This document shows, one piece after another, positions 35,669 through 43,326 of a stretch of 64,000 nt of DNA. The position numbers and the translations under genes are program-made. Position 1 is the first letter of the stretch; every line of letters starts with the position of its first letter. The notes under the pieces were generated by a model. That model saw only the letters and a program-made list of their open reading frames with translations, was not told where the DNA came from and did no database searches. This stretch comes from Albibacterium sp963696875 (GTDB lineage: Bacteria > Bacteroidota > Bacteroidia > Sphingobacteriales > Sphingobacteriaceae), in the NCBI GenBank assembly GCA_963696875.1, contig CAVOLQ010000007.1, forward strand, positions 434,001 to 498,000, in the 5' to 3' direction.

Positions 35669-36523
35669 TTATAAAATGATTTTTTCGATAGGCATCACCA
35701 CAATTCCTTGTGCACCGGCAGCTTTTAGACCATTTATTTTATCCCAAAAATCTGTTTCAGGAATAACGGTATGAACAGCTACCCAATCTTCTTCTGCTAA
35801 AGGGACAATAGTAGGGCTTTTTACACCGGGTAGTAACGCAGTGATTTTATCTAAGTTCTTTTTTTCAACGTTTAAGACGACATATTTAGTTTCCTTTGCT
35901 CTTAATACAGACTGTATACGTTGTAATAGTTCGGTTAAAATAGAATTTCCGTCTAATCCCTTTTTGCCTATTAAGATTGCTTCTGAAGCTAATCACGTCT
36001 GCAAAAGGTTCTAGTCCGTTACTTCTTAATGTTCCCCCAGTTGAAACGATGTCACAAAATGGCATCGCTTAAACCTAAGTCCAGGAGAAATTTCTACTGA
36101 TCCTGAAATAGTTCGAATTTCCGCTTCAATATTGGTTTTTCTTAAAAACTTATTTAAAATAACAGGATAGGAGGTCGCGATCGACTTATTTTGTAAGTCT
36201 TTAAAAGTTTTAATAGAACCGCCTTTTGGTACTGCGAATTTCAAACTACATTTACCAAAGCCTAGTCGTTGAAGATAATTAACCTCTACCTCCGTTTCTT
36301 CGATTCCATTTTCTCCAACAATACCAAGATCGGCTATACCATCTTGAACATATTCTGGAATATCATCATCGCGAAGAAATAGAATTTCTATAGGAAAGTT
36401 AGAGACTGTGGTAATTAAGGAGCTTTTATAATTTTCGAAACTTAATCCGCAATTTTTAAGAAGTGCGACAGAGTTTTCATTTAGCCTACCTGATTTTTGG
36501 ATAGCAATTTTTAGTGATTTCAA
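35669..36523 (-). pseudogene. hisG: hisG, ATP phosphoribosyltransferase (long form), three insertions
   Basis: The first gene of the operon and the feedback-controlled enzyme. The first 150 codons are normal (KIAIQKSGRLNENS, DDDIPEYVQDGIADLGIVGE, SGSVEISPGL). Extra bases near 36076, 36057 and 35989 then break the frame, and the open reading stops at 36026. The remainder is present in pieces: CDIVSTGGTLRSNGLEPFAD, then SEAILIGKKGLDGNS and the C-terminal regulatory domain ending QGIVVMPIEKII before the stop at 35669. Start to true stop is 285 codons, the size of the long HisG form. The C-terminal 100 codons are clean. Confidence 0.87.
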
Positions 36524-36545
36524 AAGATTTAGATTTTAAAGAATT

Positions 36546-36616
36546 AAACAAAAGGGGTTACGCTTCACGTAGAAACATCCAAATTACATATCGCCACAGG
36601 GGCGATGGAAATGTAA
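36546..36616 (-). promoter_or_regulatory. Histidine attenuator leader: hairpin within the leader ORF and U tract before hisG
   Basis: On the minus strand, TTACAT-(TTCC)-ATCGCC pairs with GGCGAT-ATGTAA (36616-36584). This is a 12-bp stem with a 4-base bulge that includes the last His codons and the stop of the leader peptide. Downstream, a weaker hairpin built on TACG/CGTA with outer GG/CC pairs (36580-36554) is followed by TTTTGTTT. Stalling at the His codons would open the first stem. Which stem is the true terminator was not resolved by eye. Confidence 0.5.
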
Positions 36617-36640
36617 ATGATGTATAGATGCGTTTATCAT
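36584..36640 (-). CDS. Histidine operon leader peptide
   Basis: An 18-codon ORF 60 bp upstream of hisG encodes MINASIHHLHFHRPCGDM, with four His in six consecutive codons (all CAT). Clusters of codons for the pathway's end product in a short ORF ahead of a biosynthetic operon are the defining feature of translation-coupled attenuation, as in the enteric hisL. The stop codon lies inside a stable hairpin. The ORF is undamaged although most of the operon behind it is frameshifted. Confidence 0.72.
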   Translation of the reverse strand: MINASIHHLHFHRPCGDM

Positions 36641-36668
36641 GTTTATCTTGCCTTTTGATGAGGTAGCA

Positions 36669-36676
36669 CAAATGTA
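36669..36676 (-). promoter_or_regulatory. Putative -7 box of the his operon
   Basis: On the minus strand TACATTTG matches TAnnTTTG exactly, 28 bases before the leader ATG. The sequence 19-20 bases upstream is AT-rich without a clear TTTG. Confidence 0.4.
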
Positions 36677-36793
36677 AGATTAAATTTGAAATATTTAAAT
36701 CTTTTTAGTTCTTTTTTGTAAATTTAGTTGAAAAGTGTGTCTTTCGAAGATATTATAACAATTTTAAGTAGGATTGCGATACCTGTTATACCT

Positions 36794-36801
36794 TACTTTT
36801 G
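36794..36801 (+). promoter_or_regulatory. Putative -7 box upstream of mtaB
   Basis: TACTTTTG fits TAnnTTTG and has a TTG 17 bases upstream (36774-36776), slightly closer than usual. A second fit, TATTTTTG, lies at 36836-36843, only 7 bases before the ATG. Confidence 0.35.
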
Positions 36802-36850
36802 TCAGGGACATTCGCATTAAAGAGTTTATTTTACTTATTTTTGCGGGATA

Positions 36851-38173
36851 ATGAAGAATAAAAAAGTTGCTTTCTATACACTTGGTTGTAAACTTAACTT
36901 CTCTGAGACTTCTTCAATCGGAAGATTGTTTCAACAAGCTGGTTTTGAGCCGGTGGACTTTACCGACCTGGCGGATGTTTATGTAATTAATACTTGTTCG
37001 GTAACCGACAATGCCGATAAAAAATGCAAAAAAGTGGTTAATGAAGCCTTAAAGCATTCTCCAGATGCTTATATTACCATTATAGGATGCTATGCTCAGC
37101 TAAAACCTCAAGAAATATCGGAAATTGAAGGTGTCGACTTAGTGTTAGGTGCCGCAGAAAAGTTTAATATTATTGAACATATTCAAAACTTAACTAAGCA
37201 CCCAAAGGTGCGAATTCTTAATCAACCGATAGAAAACACCAATATATTTGTACCTGCATTTTCTATTGGGGACAGGACTAGAACGTTTTTGAAAGTTCAA
37301 GACGGTTGTGACTATTCATGCACTTTTTGTACCATTCCATTGGCTAGAGGGGCTAGTAGAAGTGGAAATATTAAAGATATCGTTATTCAGGCACGAGAAA
37401 TTGCCGAGTCAGGAATTAAGGAGATTGTACTAACCGGCGTTAATATCGGAGATTTTGGCTTGCATGATGGGGAAAGAAAAGAGACGTTTTTAGAGTTAAT
37501 CAAAGCCTTGGATGAAGTTGAAGGAATCCAGCGCTTCCGTATTTCCTCTATAGAACCCAATCTATTGAGCAATGAAGTTATTCATTTTGTCGCTGCTTCA
37601 AAACGCTTCGTACCCCATTTTCATATGCCATTGCAATCTGGATCTAATAAGATCCTGGGGTTGATGCGTCGCCGCTATCGCCGTGAACTTTATACGGAAC
37701 GGGTAGAAACCATTAAAAGTTTAATGCCCAATTGCTGTATAGGAGTGGACGTTATTGTCGGTTTTCCAGGAGAAAGCCACGAAGATTTTTTGGAAACCTA
37801 TCAGTTTTTGAATGAGCTTCCTATCTCTTACCTTCACGTGTTTACTTATTCCGAGAGAGAAAATACCATTGCTTCGCAAATGGAAGGAGCTGTACCGGGT
37901 TCACACCGCTCAGATCGCAGTAAAATGCTGCATAGTCTCTCCGAAAAGAAGAGACGTTTATTTTATGAAAGTCAATTAGGAAATCAATTTGAAATTCTAA
38001 TTGAAGGAGATAATAAAAATGGGTATATGCACGGCTTTAGTCCTAATTATGTGAAAATCCGTACTCCTTACGACCCCTTGCTTGTCAACGAGGTTGTTCA
38101 GGCTAAACTGCTAGAAGTTAATTCAAACGGAGATGTGGATATAGCTATTAAGGAGGAAGAGCTTCATCATTAA
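36851..38173 (+). CDS. mtaB: tRNA (t6A37) methylthiotransferase MtaB-like
   Basis: A 440-residue radical-SAM methylthiotransferase that converts t6A37 to ms2t6A37 in tRNA. The N-terminal domain supplies three cluster cysteines, in YTLGCKLN, NTCSVTDNAD and IIGCYAQ. The radical-SAM motif is GCDYSCTFCTIPLARG, with CxxxCxxC. A C-terminal TRAM-like region (GDNKNGYMHGFSPNYVKI) contacts tRNA. KLN after the first Cys and the overall length favour MtaB over MiaB or RimO. Next comes an NlpC/P60 lipoprotein gene 15 bp away. Confidence 0.92.
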   Translation: MKNKKVAFYTLGCKLNFSETSSIGRLFQQAGFEPVDFTDLADVYVINTCSVTDNADKKCKKVVNEALKHSPDAYITIIGCYAQLKPQEISEIEGVDLVLGAAEKFNIIEHIQNLTKHPKVRILNQPIENTNIFVPAFSIGDRTRTFLKVQDGCDYSCTFCTIPLARGASRSGNIKDIVIQAREIAESGIKEIVLTGVNIGDFGLHDGERKETFLELIKALDEVEGIQRFRISSIEPNLLSNEVIHFVAASKRFVPHFHMPLQSGSNKILGLMRRRYRRELYTERVETIKSLMPNCCIGVDVIVGFPGESHEDFLETYQFLNELPISYLHVFTYSERENTIASQMEGAVPGSHRSDRSKMLHSLSEKKRRLFYESQLGNQFEILIEGDNKNGYMHGFSPNYVKIRTPYDPLLVNEVVQAKLLEVNSNGDVDIAIKEEELHH

Positions 38174-38188
38174 TAATTTTTGTATGTA

Positions 38189-38746
38189 ATGATTTTTACT
38201 AAGAGATCTTTTTATCTAGGTTTGTTTTTTCTATCATTCATACTCACCAGTTGCCTCACTAGGCCTGAAAAATATTCTCGGGAGCCTAATTCAAGAAGCA
38301 TTTATAGTACCGAAAATTCTGATGTCAGGAATCTTTTAAAAAACTATGCTCAAACATTAGGTGTAGAGCCAAGTGATCTTCAAGATGCAAATTTATATGC
38401 TTTTATTGATGAATGGATAGGAGCTCCTCATCGTCTTGGTGGACAAACAAAATCGGGTATTGACTGCTCTGCATTTATCAATCACCTTTTTAGCGAAGTT
38501 TATAAAAAACCATTAGCTAGGTCTTCTTATGAAATGGCAGATGGAATAAAGCGAAAGTATGAAAATCAACTTATTGAAGGTGATTTAGTGTTTTTTAGTT
38601 TTGGAAAAAAGAACATCGATCATGTAGGTTTATATTTGCGAAACAATAAGTTTGTGCATGTATCTACCACTAAGGGAGTTATGATAAGCGACCTGCACGA
38701 TTCTTGGTTTTATAAATACTTTGTAAGGGCAGGTTCCGTTAAATAA
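38189..38746 (+). CDS. NlpC/P60 family lipoprotein
   Basis: 185 residues from the ATG at 38189 (a TTG three codons earlier is less likely). A lipoprotein signal (LGLFFLSFILTSC, lipobox LTSC) is followed by a NlpC/P60 domain with GIDCSAFINHLF (catalytic Cys), DHVGLYLRNNKFVHVS (His) and a downstream residue completing the triad. It resembles Spr/MepS-type murein endopeptidases that cut cross-links during growth. It should be attached to the inner face of the outer membrane. It may be co-transcribed with mtaB. Confidence 0.88.
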   Translation: MIFTKRSFYLGLFFLSFILTSCLTRPEKYSREPNSRSIYSTENSDVRNLLKNYAQTLGVEPSDLQDANLYAFIDEWIGAPHRLGGQTKSGIDCSAFINHLFSEVYKKPLARSSYEMADGIKRKYENQLIEGDLVFFSFGKKNIDHVGLYLRNNKFVHVSTTKGVMISDLHDSWFYKYFVRAGSVK

Positions 38747-38787
38747 GATACTTATCAGAAGTTCTACTAAAGAATAGACTTATTTTT

Positions 38788-38795
38788 TATCTTTG
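38788..38795 (+). promoter_or_regulatory. Putative -7 box for the 41-residue membrane protein
   Basis: TATCTTTG matches TAnnTTTG exactly, 30 bases before the ATG at 38826. No TTTG is found at 19 bp upstream. Confidence 0.35.
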
Positions 38796-38825
38796 TGATA
38801 ATTAAGAACTATACAAATTTAAACA

Positions 38826-38951
38826 ATGAGTGCTAAAGATGAAAATGAGTTTTCATTCTGGACAAGTAAAAAAAAACATGCTATGTCGGAAATCCTATTA
38901 TATGCCGTTATGGTTATCGGTATTGGTTTAGGTATTCTTCTTTTTTCTTAA
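38826..38951 (+). CDS. Small membrane protein, 41 residues
   Basis: An ORF starting MSAKDENEFSFWTSKKKHAM and continuing into one hydrophobic helix (EILLYAVMVIGIGLGILLFS), then TAA. A charged cytosolic head with a single C-terminal membrane anchor is a plausible tail-anchored microprotein. It occupies most of an otherwise empty 240-bp gap and has its own -7 box. The function is unknown; conservation in relatives would be the deciding evidence. Confidence 0.6.
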   Translation: MSAKDENEFSFWTSKKKHAMSEILLYAVMVIGIGLGILLFS

Positions 38952-38989
38952 AACTTATTTAATCCTATCTGCTTTTAAAATCCATCAAA

Positions 38990-40003
38990 ATGACATTAAT
39001 TTTAAAACGTCCCTTAGCTATATTTGATCTAGAGACCACTGGCGTAAATGTGGCTTCAGATCGCATCGTTGAAATCTCAATATTGAAGGCTATGCCCGAT
39101 GGAACAGAACAGGTTAAAACACTACGTTTACATCCTGAAATGCCTATTCCTTTAGAGTCTTCAATGGTTCATGGAATTTATGATGAACACGTTGCTGATG
39201 CGCCAACCTTTAAGCAAGTTGCCGATGAAATTGCTGAGTTTATTGGAGACGCCGATTTAGCCGGTTTTAATTCAAATAGGTTTGATATTCCATTATTAAT
39301 GGAAGAATTCTTAAGAGTTGATCATCCTTTCGATATCGAGAACCGCTTTTTTGTGGATGTCCAGAATATTTTCCATCAGATGGAACAACGCACTCTGAAA
39401 GCAGCATTCCGCTTTTATTGTGATGGTGATCTGGAAAATGCGCATTCGGCAGAAGCCGATGTAGCAGCAACCTACGAAGTGTTGAAAGCGCAAATCGCTC
39501 GATACGAAGGCCAAGAATGGCAAAATAAATCCGGTGAAAAGTGTGTCCCGGTTAAAAATGATATAGAAGCGTTACACGAGTTTACCAACCTCAATAAAGT
39601 GGTCGATTTTGCTGGTAGAATTGTTTATAATAAAGAGGGAGTTGAAGTTTTTAGTTTTGGTAAACATAAAGGCAAGCCAGTTGAAGAGGTATTTAGAAGC
39701 GAACCAAGTTATTATTCATGGATGATGCAGGGTGATTTTCCTAAGTATACGAAAAAATGCCTTGAGAAAATTTGGTTGAGAAATAAACAGGCGCAAAAGC
39801 CGAACGTTCAGTCTTCAACCCCAGCAATGGCGGTTAGAAGAGGGAATATAGAAGGACAAAAACAGCCGTATGCTCCTAAAACAAACTCAAATGTACCTCC
39901 AAGGACTAATCTTAATCAAAGATCACAACATAGAACACCTCCCAAACCGAAAGCAATAACTTCGGACATGCTAGAAAGTTTAAGAGATAAATTTAAGAAG
40001 TAA
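38990..40003 (+). CDS. DnaQ-like 3'-5' exonuclease
   Basis: A 337-residue DEDDh-type exonuclease. Exo I is AIFDLETTGVNVASDRIVEI (catalytic Asp and Glu), Exo II is LAGFNSNRFDIPLL, and Exo III is HSAEADVAATYEVL (His and Asp). After the nuclease domain (about residues 1-180) comes VFSFGKHKGKPVEEVF, a small module found behind such nucleases. A disordered, proline- and basic-rich tail (about 265-337) ends the protein. It could be a proofreading epsilon-like subunit or a repair nuclease. It overlaps the 3' end of convergent queG by 11 bp. Confidence 0.88.
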   Translation: MTLILKRPLAIFDLETTGVNVASDRIVEISILKAMPDGTEQVKTLRLHPEMPIPLESSMVHGIYDEHVADAPTFKQVADEIAEFIGDADLAGFNSNRFDIPLLMEEFLRVDHPFDIENRFFVDVQNIFHQMEQRTLKAAFRFYCDGDLENAHSAEADVAATYEVLKAQIARYEGQEWQNKSGEKCVPVKNDIEALHEFTNLNKVVDFAGRIVYNKEGVEVFSFGKHKGKPVEEVFRSEPSYYSWMMQGDFPKYTKKCLEKIWLRNKQAQKPNVQSSTPAMAVRRGNIEGQKQPYAPKTNSNVPPRTNLNQRSQHRTPPKPKAITSDMLESLRDKFKK

Positions 40004-40922
40004 GAAAGTCTATATTTCTTTTTAATCCAGCATATTTCGTACGTTTTACCGCAGATTTTTTAAAGACTTTCTGGAAGGTTTCCTCTGTGATCTCCAGCCA
40101 GTCTTTCTTTTTCATCCCCAGCAATTCTTCATGTGGATTAAACTGAGGTTCATTATGGGAAATAGAGAATTTATTCCATGGACATACATCTTGGCAAATA
40201 TCACAGCCAAACATCCAGTTCCCCATCTTTCCAGAAAATTCATCAGGTATTGCATCCTTTAATTCGATGGTAAGATAAGAAATGCACTTGCTTGCATCCA
40301 CAATTTTAGACCCCTGAAGGGCATCGGTAGGACAGGCATCTATGCACCTAGTGCAAGTTCCGCAATGATCGGTAGCAATTCGATAATCATAGGATAATTC
40401 TAAATCAACGATAAGTTCACAAAGAAAAAAGAATGATCCATGGTGTTTTGAAATTAAAAGGCTATGCTTCCCAACCCAACCTAGACCCGACTGTTGAGCC
40501 CATGCTTTGTCTAATACCGGAGCTGAATCAACAAACGCTCGGCCCGATACCTCTCCAATTTCAGATTGAATAAATTGCAATAAAGCCTTTAATTTGTCTT
40601 TAATAACAAAATGATAATCCGTACCATAAGCATATTTAGATATCTTTGGCGCATCGGGATCATGTTGCTTTTCTTCAGTAAAATAATTAAATCCTAGCGA
40701 AATGACAGATTTTGCATCATCAACCAATAATCTTGGGTCAAGCCTTTTATCGAAATGGTTCTCCATATAGGCAAGCTCTCCATTCAGATTATTTTTTAAC
40801 CAGTTTTCTAAATGTGGCGCTTCATCTGCTAAAAATTGAGCCTCCGAAATTCCGCAAAAGAGGAACCCTAATCTTTGAGCTTCCTCCTTTATGATTTTGG
40901 TATATCGATCTGAATGGGGCAT
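39993..40922 (-). CDS. queG: Epoxyqueuosine reductase
   Basis: About 309 residues from the ATG at 40922. QueG reduces epoxyqueuosine to queuosine in tRNA with cobalamin and two [4Fe-4S] clusters. The family region is FVDSAPVLDKAWAQQSGLGW, containing the catalytic Asp. The cluster motifs are CGTCTRCIDACPTDAL and CDICQDVCPWN. Length is shorter than the 350-380 residue forms that carry HEAT repeats, so this is the short form. An upstream reading from 40937 adds five residues and was not used. No other queuosine genes are close. Confidence 0.93.
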   Translation of the reverse strand: MPHSDRYTKIIKEEAQRLGFLFCGISEAQFLADEAPHLENWLKNNLNGELAYMENHFDKRLDPRLLVDDAKSVISLGFNYFTEEKQHDPDAPKISKYAYGTDYHFVIKDKLKALLQFIQSEIGEVSGRAFVDSAPVLDKAWAQQSGLGWVGKHSLLISKHHGSFFFLCELIVDLELSYDYRIATDHCGTCTRCIDACPTDALQGSKIVDASKCISYLTIELKDAIPDEFSGKMGNWMFGCDICQDVCPWNKFSISHNEPQFNPHEELLGMKKKDWLEITEETFQKVFKKSAVKRTKYAGLKRNIDFLTS

Positions 40923-40972
40923 AATGCAAAGATACACTTTCGCTACTCACGATACCAAATCCGAGCGATCTT

Positions 40973-41683
40973 CTAAAAATTGGGTTTAAGTAAGTATTTA
41001 TCATAAAAACGGAAGATATGTTCCGCAGCCTCTTCTGCAGTGTCTACTAGGCGGTATAAATTTAAATCTTCTTTACTGATCGTGCCGGCTTCAACCATCG
41101 TTTTTTTTACCCAATCAAATAATCCTCCATAATAATCAGTTCCCACCATAACAATCGGGAATCGAGCAACCTTACCAGTTTGGATAAGTGTAATCGCTTC
41201 AAACAGCTCATCCATTGTCCCAAATCCACCTGGAAGTACAATAAATCCCTGCGAATATTTCATGAACATCACCTTTCTTACAAAGAAATAGTTAAATTCC
41301 ATCAGCTTATCTCTGTCAATAAACTGATTGTGAAATTGCTCAAATGGCAAATCAATATTTAGACCCACAGATTTTCCACCCGCCTCGAAAGCTCCTTTAT
41401 TTGCAGCTTCCATAATTCCTGGTCCACCCCCAGATATAACGCCATATCCTTTTTCGGTTAGCAAACGTGCGCAATCTTCTGCTAATTTATAATTTGCATG
41501 GTCGCGCGGTGTACGTGCAGACCCGAATATTGAAACACAAGGCCCTATTTTTGCCATTTTTTCAAAACCTTCAACAAATTCAGCCATGATTTTAAAAATC
41601 TGCCAAGAATCGGTGACTTTAATTTCTTGCCAAGTTTTATCTTCAAAGGCTTCTCTTATTCTTTCTTCTCCAGGTTCAATCAT
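40973..41683 (-). CDS. LOG family (TIGR00730-type) Rossmann-fold protein
   Basis: A 236-residue member of the LOG family, formerly annotated as lysine decarboxylase. The motif PGGFGTMDELFEA (PGGxGTxxE) and ISIFGSARTPRDH-type nucleotide region are present as SIFGSARTPRDH. The family includes cytokinin-activating phosphoribohydrolases that cleave nucleoside 5'-monophosphates. In bacteria without plant association the role is unclear. The ATG at 41683 is preferred to a TTG at 41689. It lies about 50 bp upstream of queG on the same strand. Confidence 0.87.
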   Translation of the reverse strand: MIEPGEERIREAFEDKTWQEIKVTDSWQIFKIMAEFVEGFEKMAKIGPCVSIFGSARTPRDHANYKLAEDCARLLTEKGYGVISGGGPGIMEAANKGAFEAGGKSVGLNIDLPFEQFHNQFIDRDKLMEFNYFFVRKVMFMKYSQGFIVLPGGFGTMDELFEAITLIQTGKVARFPIVMVGTDYYGGLFDWVKKTMVEAGTISKEDLNLYRLVDTAEEAAEHIFRFYDKYLLKPNF

Positions 41684-41865
41684 ATCCAAAAATTAATTAA
41701 GGCTAAACTAGTAAATATTCATTGAAATAAAATGTTTTTTTCAGTCAATGTCCATAGCCCAAAATTGTCATAGTCTATTATTAACTTGCTACGATAGGTA
41801 TCCCATTGAAACCGCTAGCGAGTTTAATTTTACCTGCTTTTAAAGGATATTAATTTTGAATATTT

Positions 41866-41873
41866 TATCTTTG
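41866..41873 (+). promoter_or_regulatory. Putative -7 box for recR
   Basis: TATCTTTG matches TAnnTTTG exactly. It ends four bases before the recR ATG, implying a leaderless or nearly leaderless mRNA, as also seen for panB. Confidence 0.35.
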
Positions 41874-41877
41874 TCAA

Positions 41878-42492
41878 ATGAACTTTTCATCTAAGTTATT
41901 GGAAAATGCAGTGAACGAATTCAGTCGTTTACCTGGAATTGGCAATAAAAGTGCGCTACGTTTGGTTTTACATATTCTACAACAACCCGTTCAGGATGTA
42001 GAAAGATTAAGTGAATCATTGATTCAATTAAAAAAGCAAATTAAGTATTGTGATCAATGCCATAATATTTCCGATCAGGATAGTTGTGAAATATGTCTTT
42101 CTGCCAAGCGAGATAAAGGGTTAATCTGCGTCGTAGAAGATACGCGAGACGTTATGGCTATTGAAAATACCAATCAGTACAATGGGGTATACCACGTATT
42201 GGGAGGTTTAATTTCGCCAATGGATGGGGTAGGACCAAGCCAGTTGAATATTGATTCCTTGATTAAGCGACTGAGAGAGAATGAGGTCGAAGAGGTGATT
42301 CTTGGATTGAGTGCAACCATGGAGGGGGATACTACGATTTTTTACTTATATAAAAAGATGAAAGAGTTTAACGTCCGGATTACTACTATCGCAAGAGGGA
42401 TTGCCTTTGGTGGAGAACTTGAATATGTTGATGAGGTTACTTTAGGACGATCAATCGCAACCCGCATACCTTATGAACGTAATATTGCCTAG
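41878..42492 (+). CDS. recR: Recombination mediator RecR
   Basis: A 204-residue RecR that works with RecO/RecF to load RecA at gaps. Helix-hairpin-helix FSRLPGIGNKSALRLVLHIL is near the N-terminus. The C4 zinc finger is CDQCHNISDQDSCEIC. The Toprim domain begins GLICVVEDTRDVMAIE, followed by YHVLGGLISPMDGVGP, and the C-terminus has RGIAFGGELEYVDEVTL. Complete. An SDR gene follows after 21 bp. Confidence 0.95.
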   Translation: MNFSSKLLENAVNEFSRLPGIGNKSALRLVLHILQQPVQDVERLSESLIQLKKQIKYCDQCHNISDQDSCEICLSAKRDKGLICVVEDTRDVMAIENTNQYNGVYHVLGGLISPMDGVGPSQLNIDSLIKRLRENEVEEVILGLSATMEGDTTIFYLYKKMKEFNVRITTIARGIAFGGELEYVDEVTLGRSIATRIPYERNIA

Positions 42493-42513
42493 TTTAGGAA
42501 AAATATCTTTTAT

Positions 42514-43326
42514 ATGTTTGAAGGGAAAGTAGTTATTATCACCGGGGCATCTTCCGGAATTGGGAAGGCTTGTGCCGAAGAATTTGCTACCAAAGGGGCA
42601 ACCATAGTGCTTGCTGCAAGAAACGTCGATTCATTAACTCAGCAAGCAACATTTCTAGAAGAAAAGTATTCTGTTCAAGCACTTGCTGTTCAATGCGATG
42701 TAAGCATAGAGGAAGATTGCAAAAGTCTGATAAATGAAACACTTCATAATTTCTCTAAAATTGATATTCTGGTTAATAATGCCGGAATAAGCATGCGTGC
42801 TTTATTTAAAGACTTAGATTTGACTGTTTTGAAGACACTAATGGACGTTAATTTTTGGGGAGCGGTATACTGTTGTAAATATGCAATGCCTGCGCTGCTG
42901 GCTTCTAAAGGCACTATTGTGGGTGTTTCTTCAATAGCAGGCTATCGAGGTTTACCAGGAAGGACAGGTTATTCTGCATCTAAATTTGCAATGAATGGAT
43001 TTTTGGAATCCCTAAGAGTAGAAAATCTTAAAACCGGTATTCATGTTATGGTGGCTTGCCCAGGCTTTACTTCGTCTAACATTCGCAATACGGCTTTGGA
43101 TATTTCAGGGAATCAACATGGAGAGACGAGCATGGATGAAGAGAAAATGATGAGTGCGGAAGCCGTAGCTAAAAAGATAATAAAGGGAGTTGAAAAGCGG
43201 AAGAGGACGATAATTATGACAAGGCAAGGAAAGCTCGCTGTGTGGATCAATAAAATTTATCCGTCCTGGCTAGATAAGCAAGTGTATAATTTATTTACCA
43301 AAGAAAAAAATCCGTTAATTCGATAA
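42514..43326 (+). CDS. Short-chain dehydrogenase/reductase
   Basis: A 270-residue classical SDR. The cofactor loop is IITGASSGIGKA, the adenine-ring site is VLAARN, the structural motif is LVNNAGIS, the catalytic Ser lies in GVSSIAGYRG, and YSASKFA is the YxxxK pair. After the active site PGFTSSNIR is typical. The basic residue after the first strands (AARN) suggests NADPH preference. The substrate is unknown. It probably shares transcripts with recR and converges on smc with a 12-bp overlap. Confidence 0.88.
   Translation: MFEGKVVIITGASSGIGKACAEEFATKGATIVLAARNVDSLTQQATFLEEKYSVQALAVQCDVSIEEDCKSLINETLHNFSKIDILVNNAGISMRALFKDLDLTVLKTLMDVNFWGAVYCCKYAMPALLASKGTIVGVSSIAGYRGLPGRTGYSASKFAMNGFLESLRVENLKTGIHVMVACPGFTSSNIRNTALDISGNQHGETSMDEEKMMSAEAVAKKIIKGVEKRKRTIIMTRQGKLAVWINKIYPSWLDKQVYNLFTKEKNPLIR

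Noticed and set aside
29984..36523. Programmed ribosomal frameshifting in the his genes
   Set aside because: Too many sites, both directions of shift, no slippery heptamer with a following pseudoknot, and intervening stop codons; indels explain the data better.
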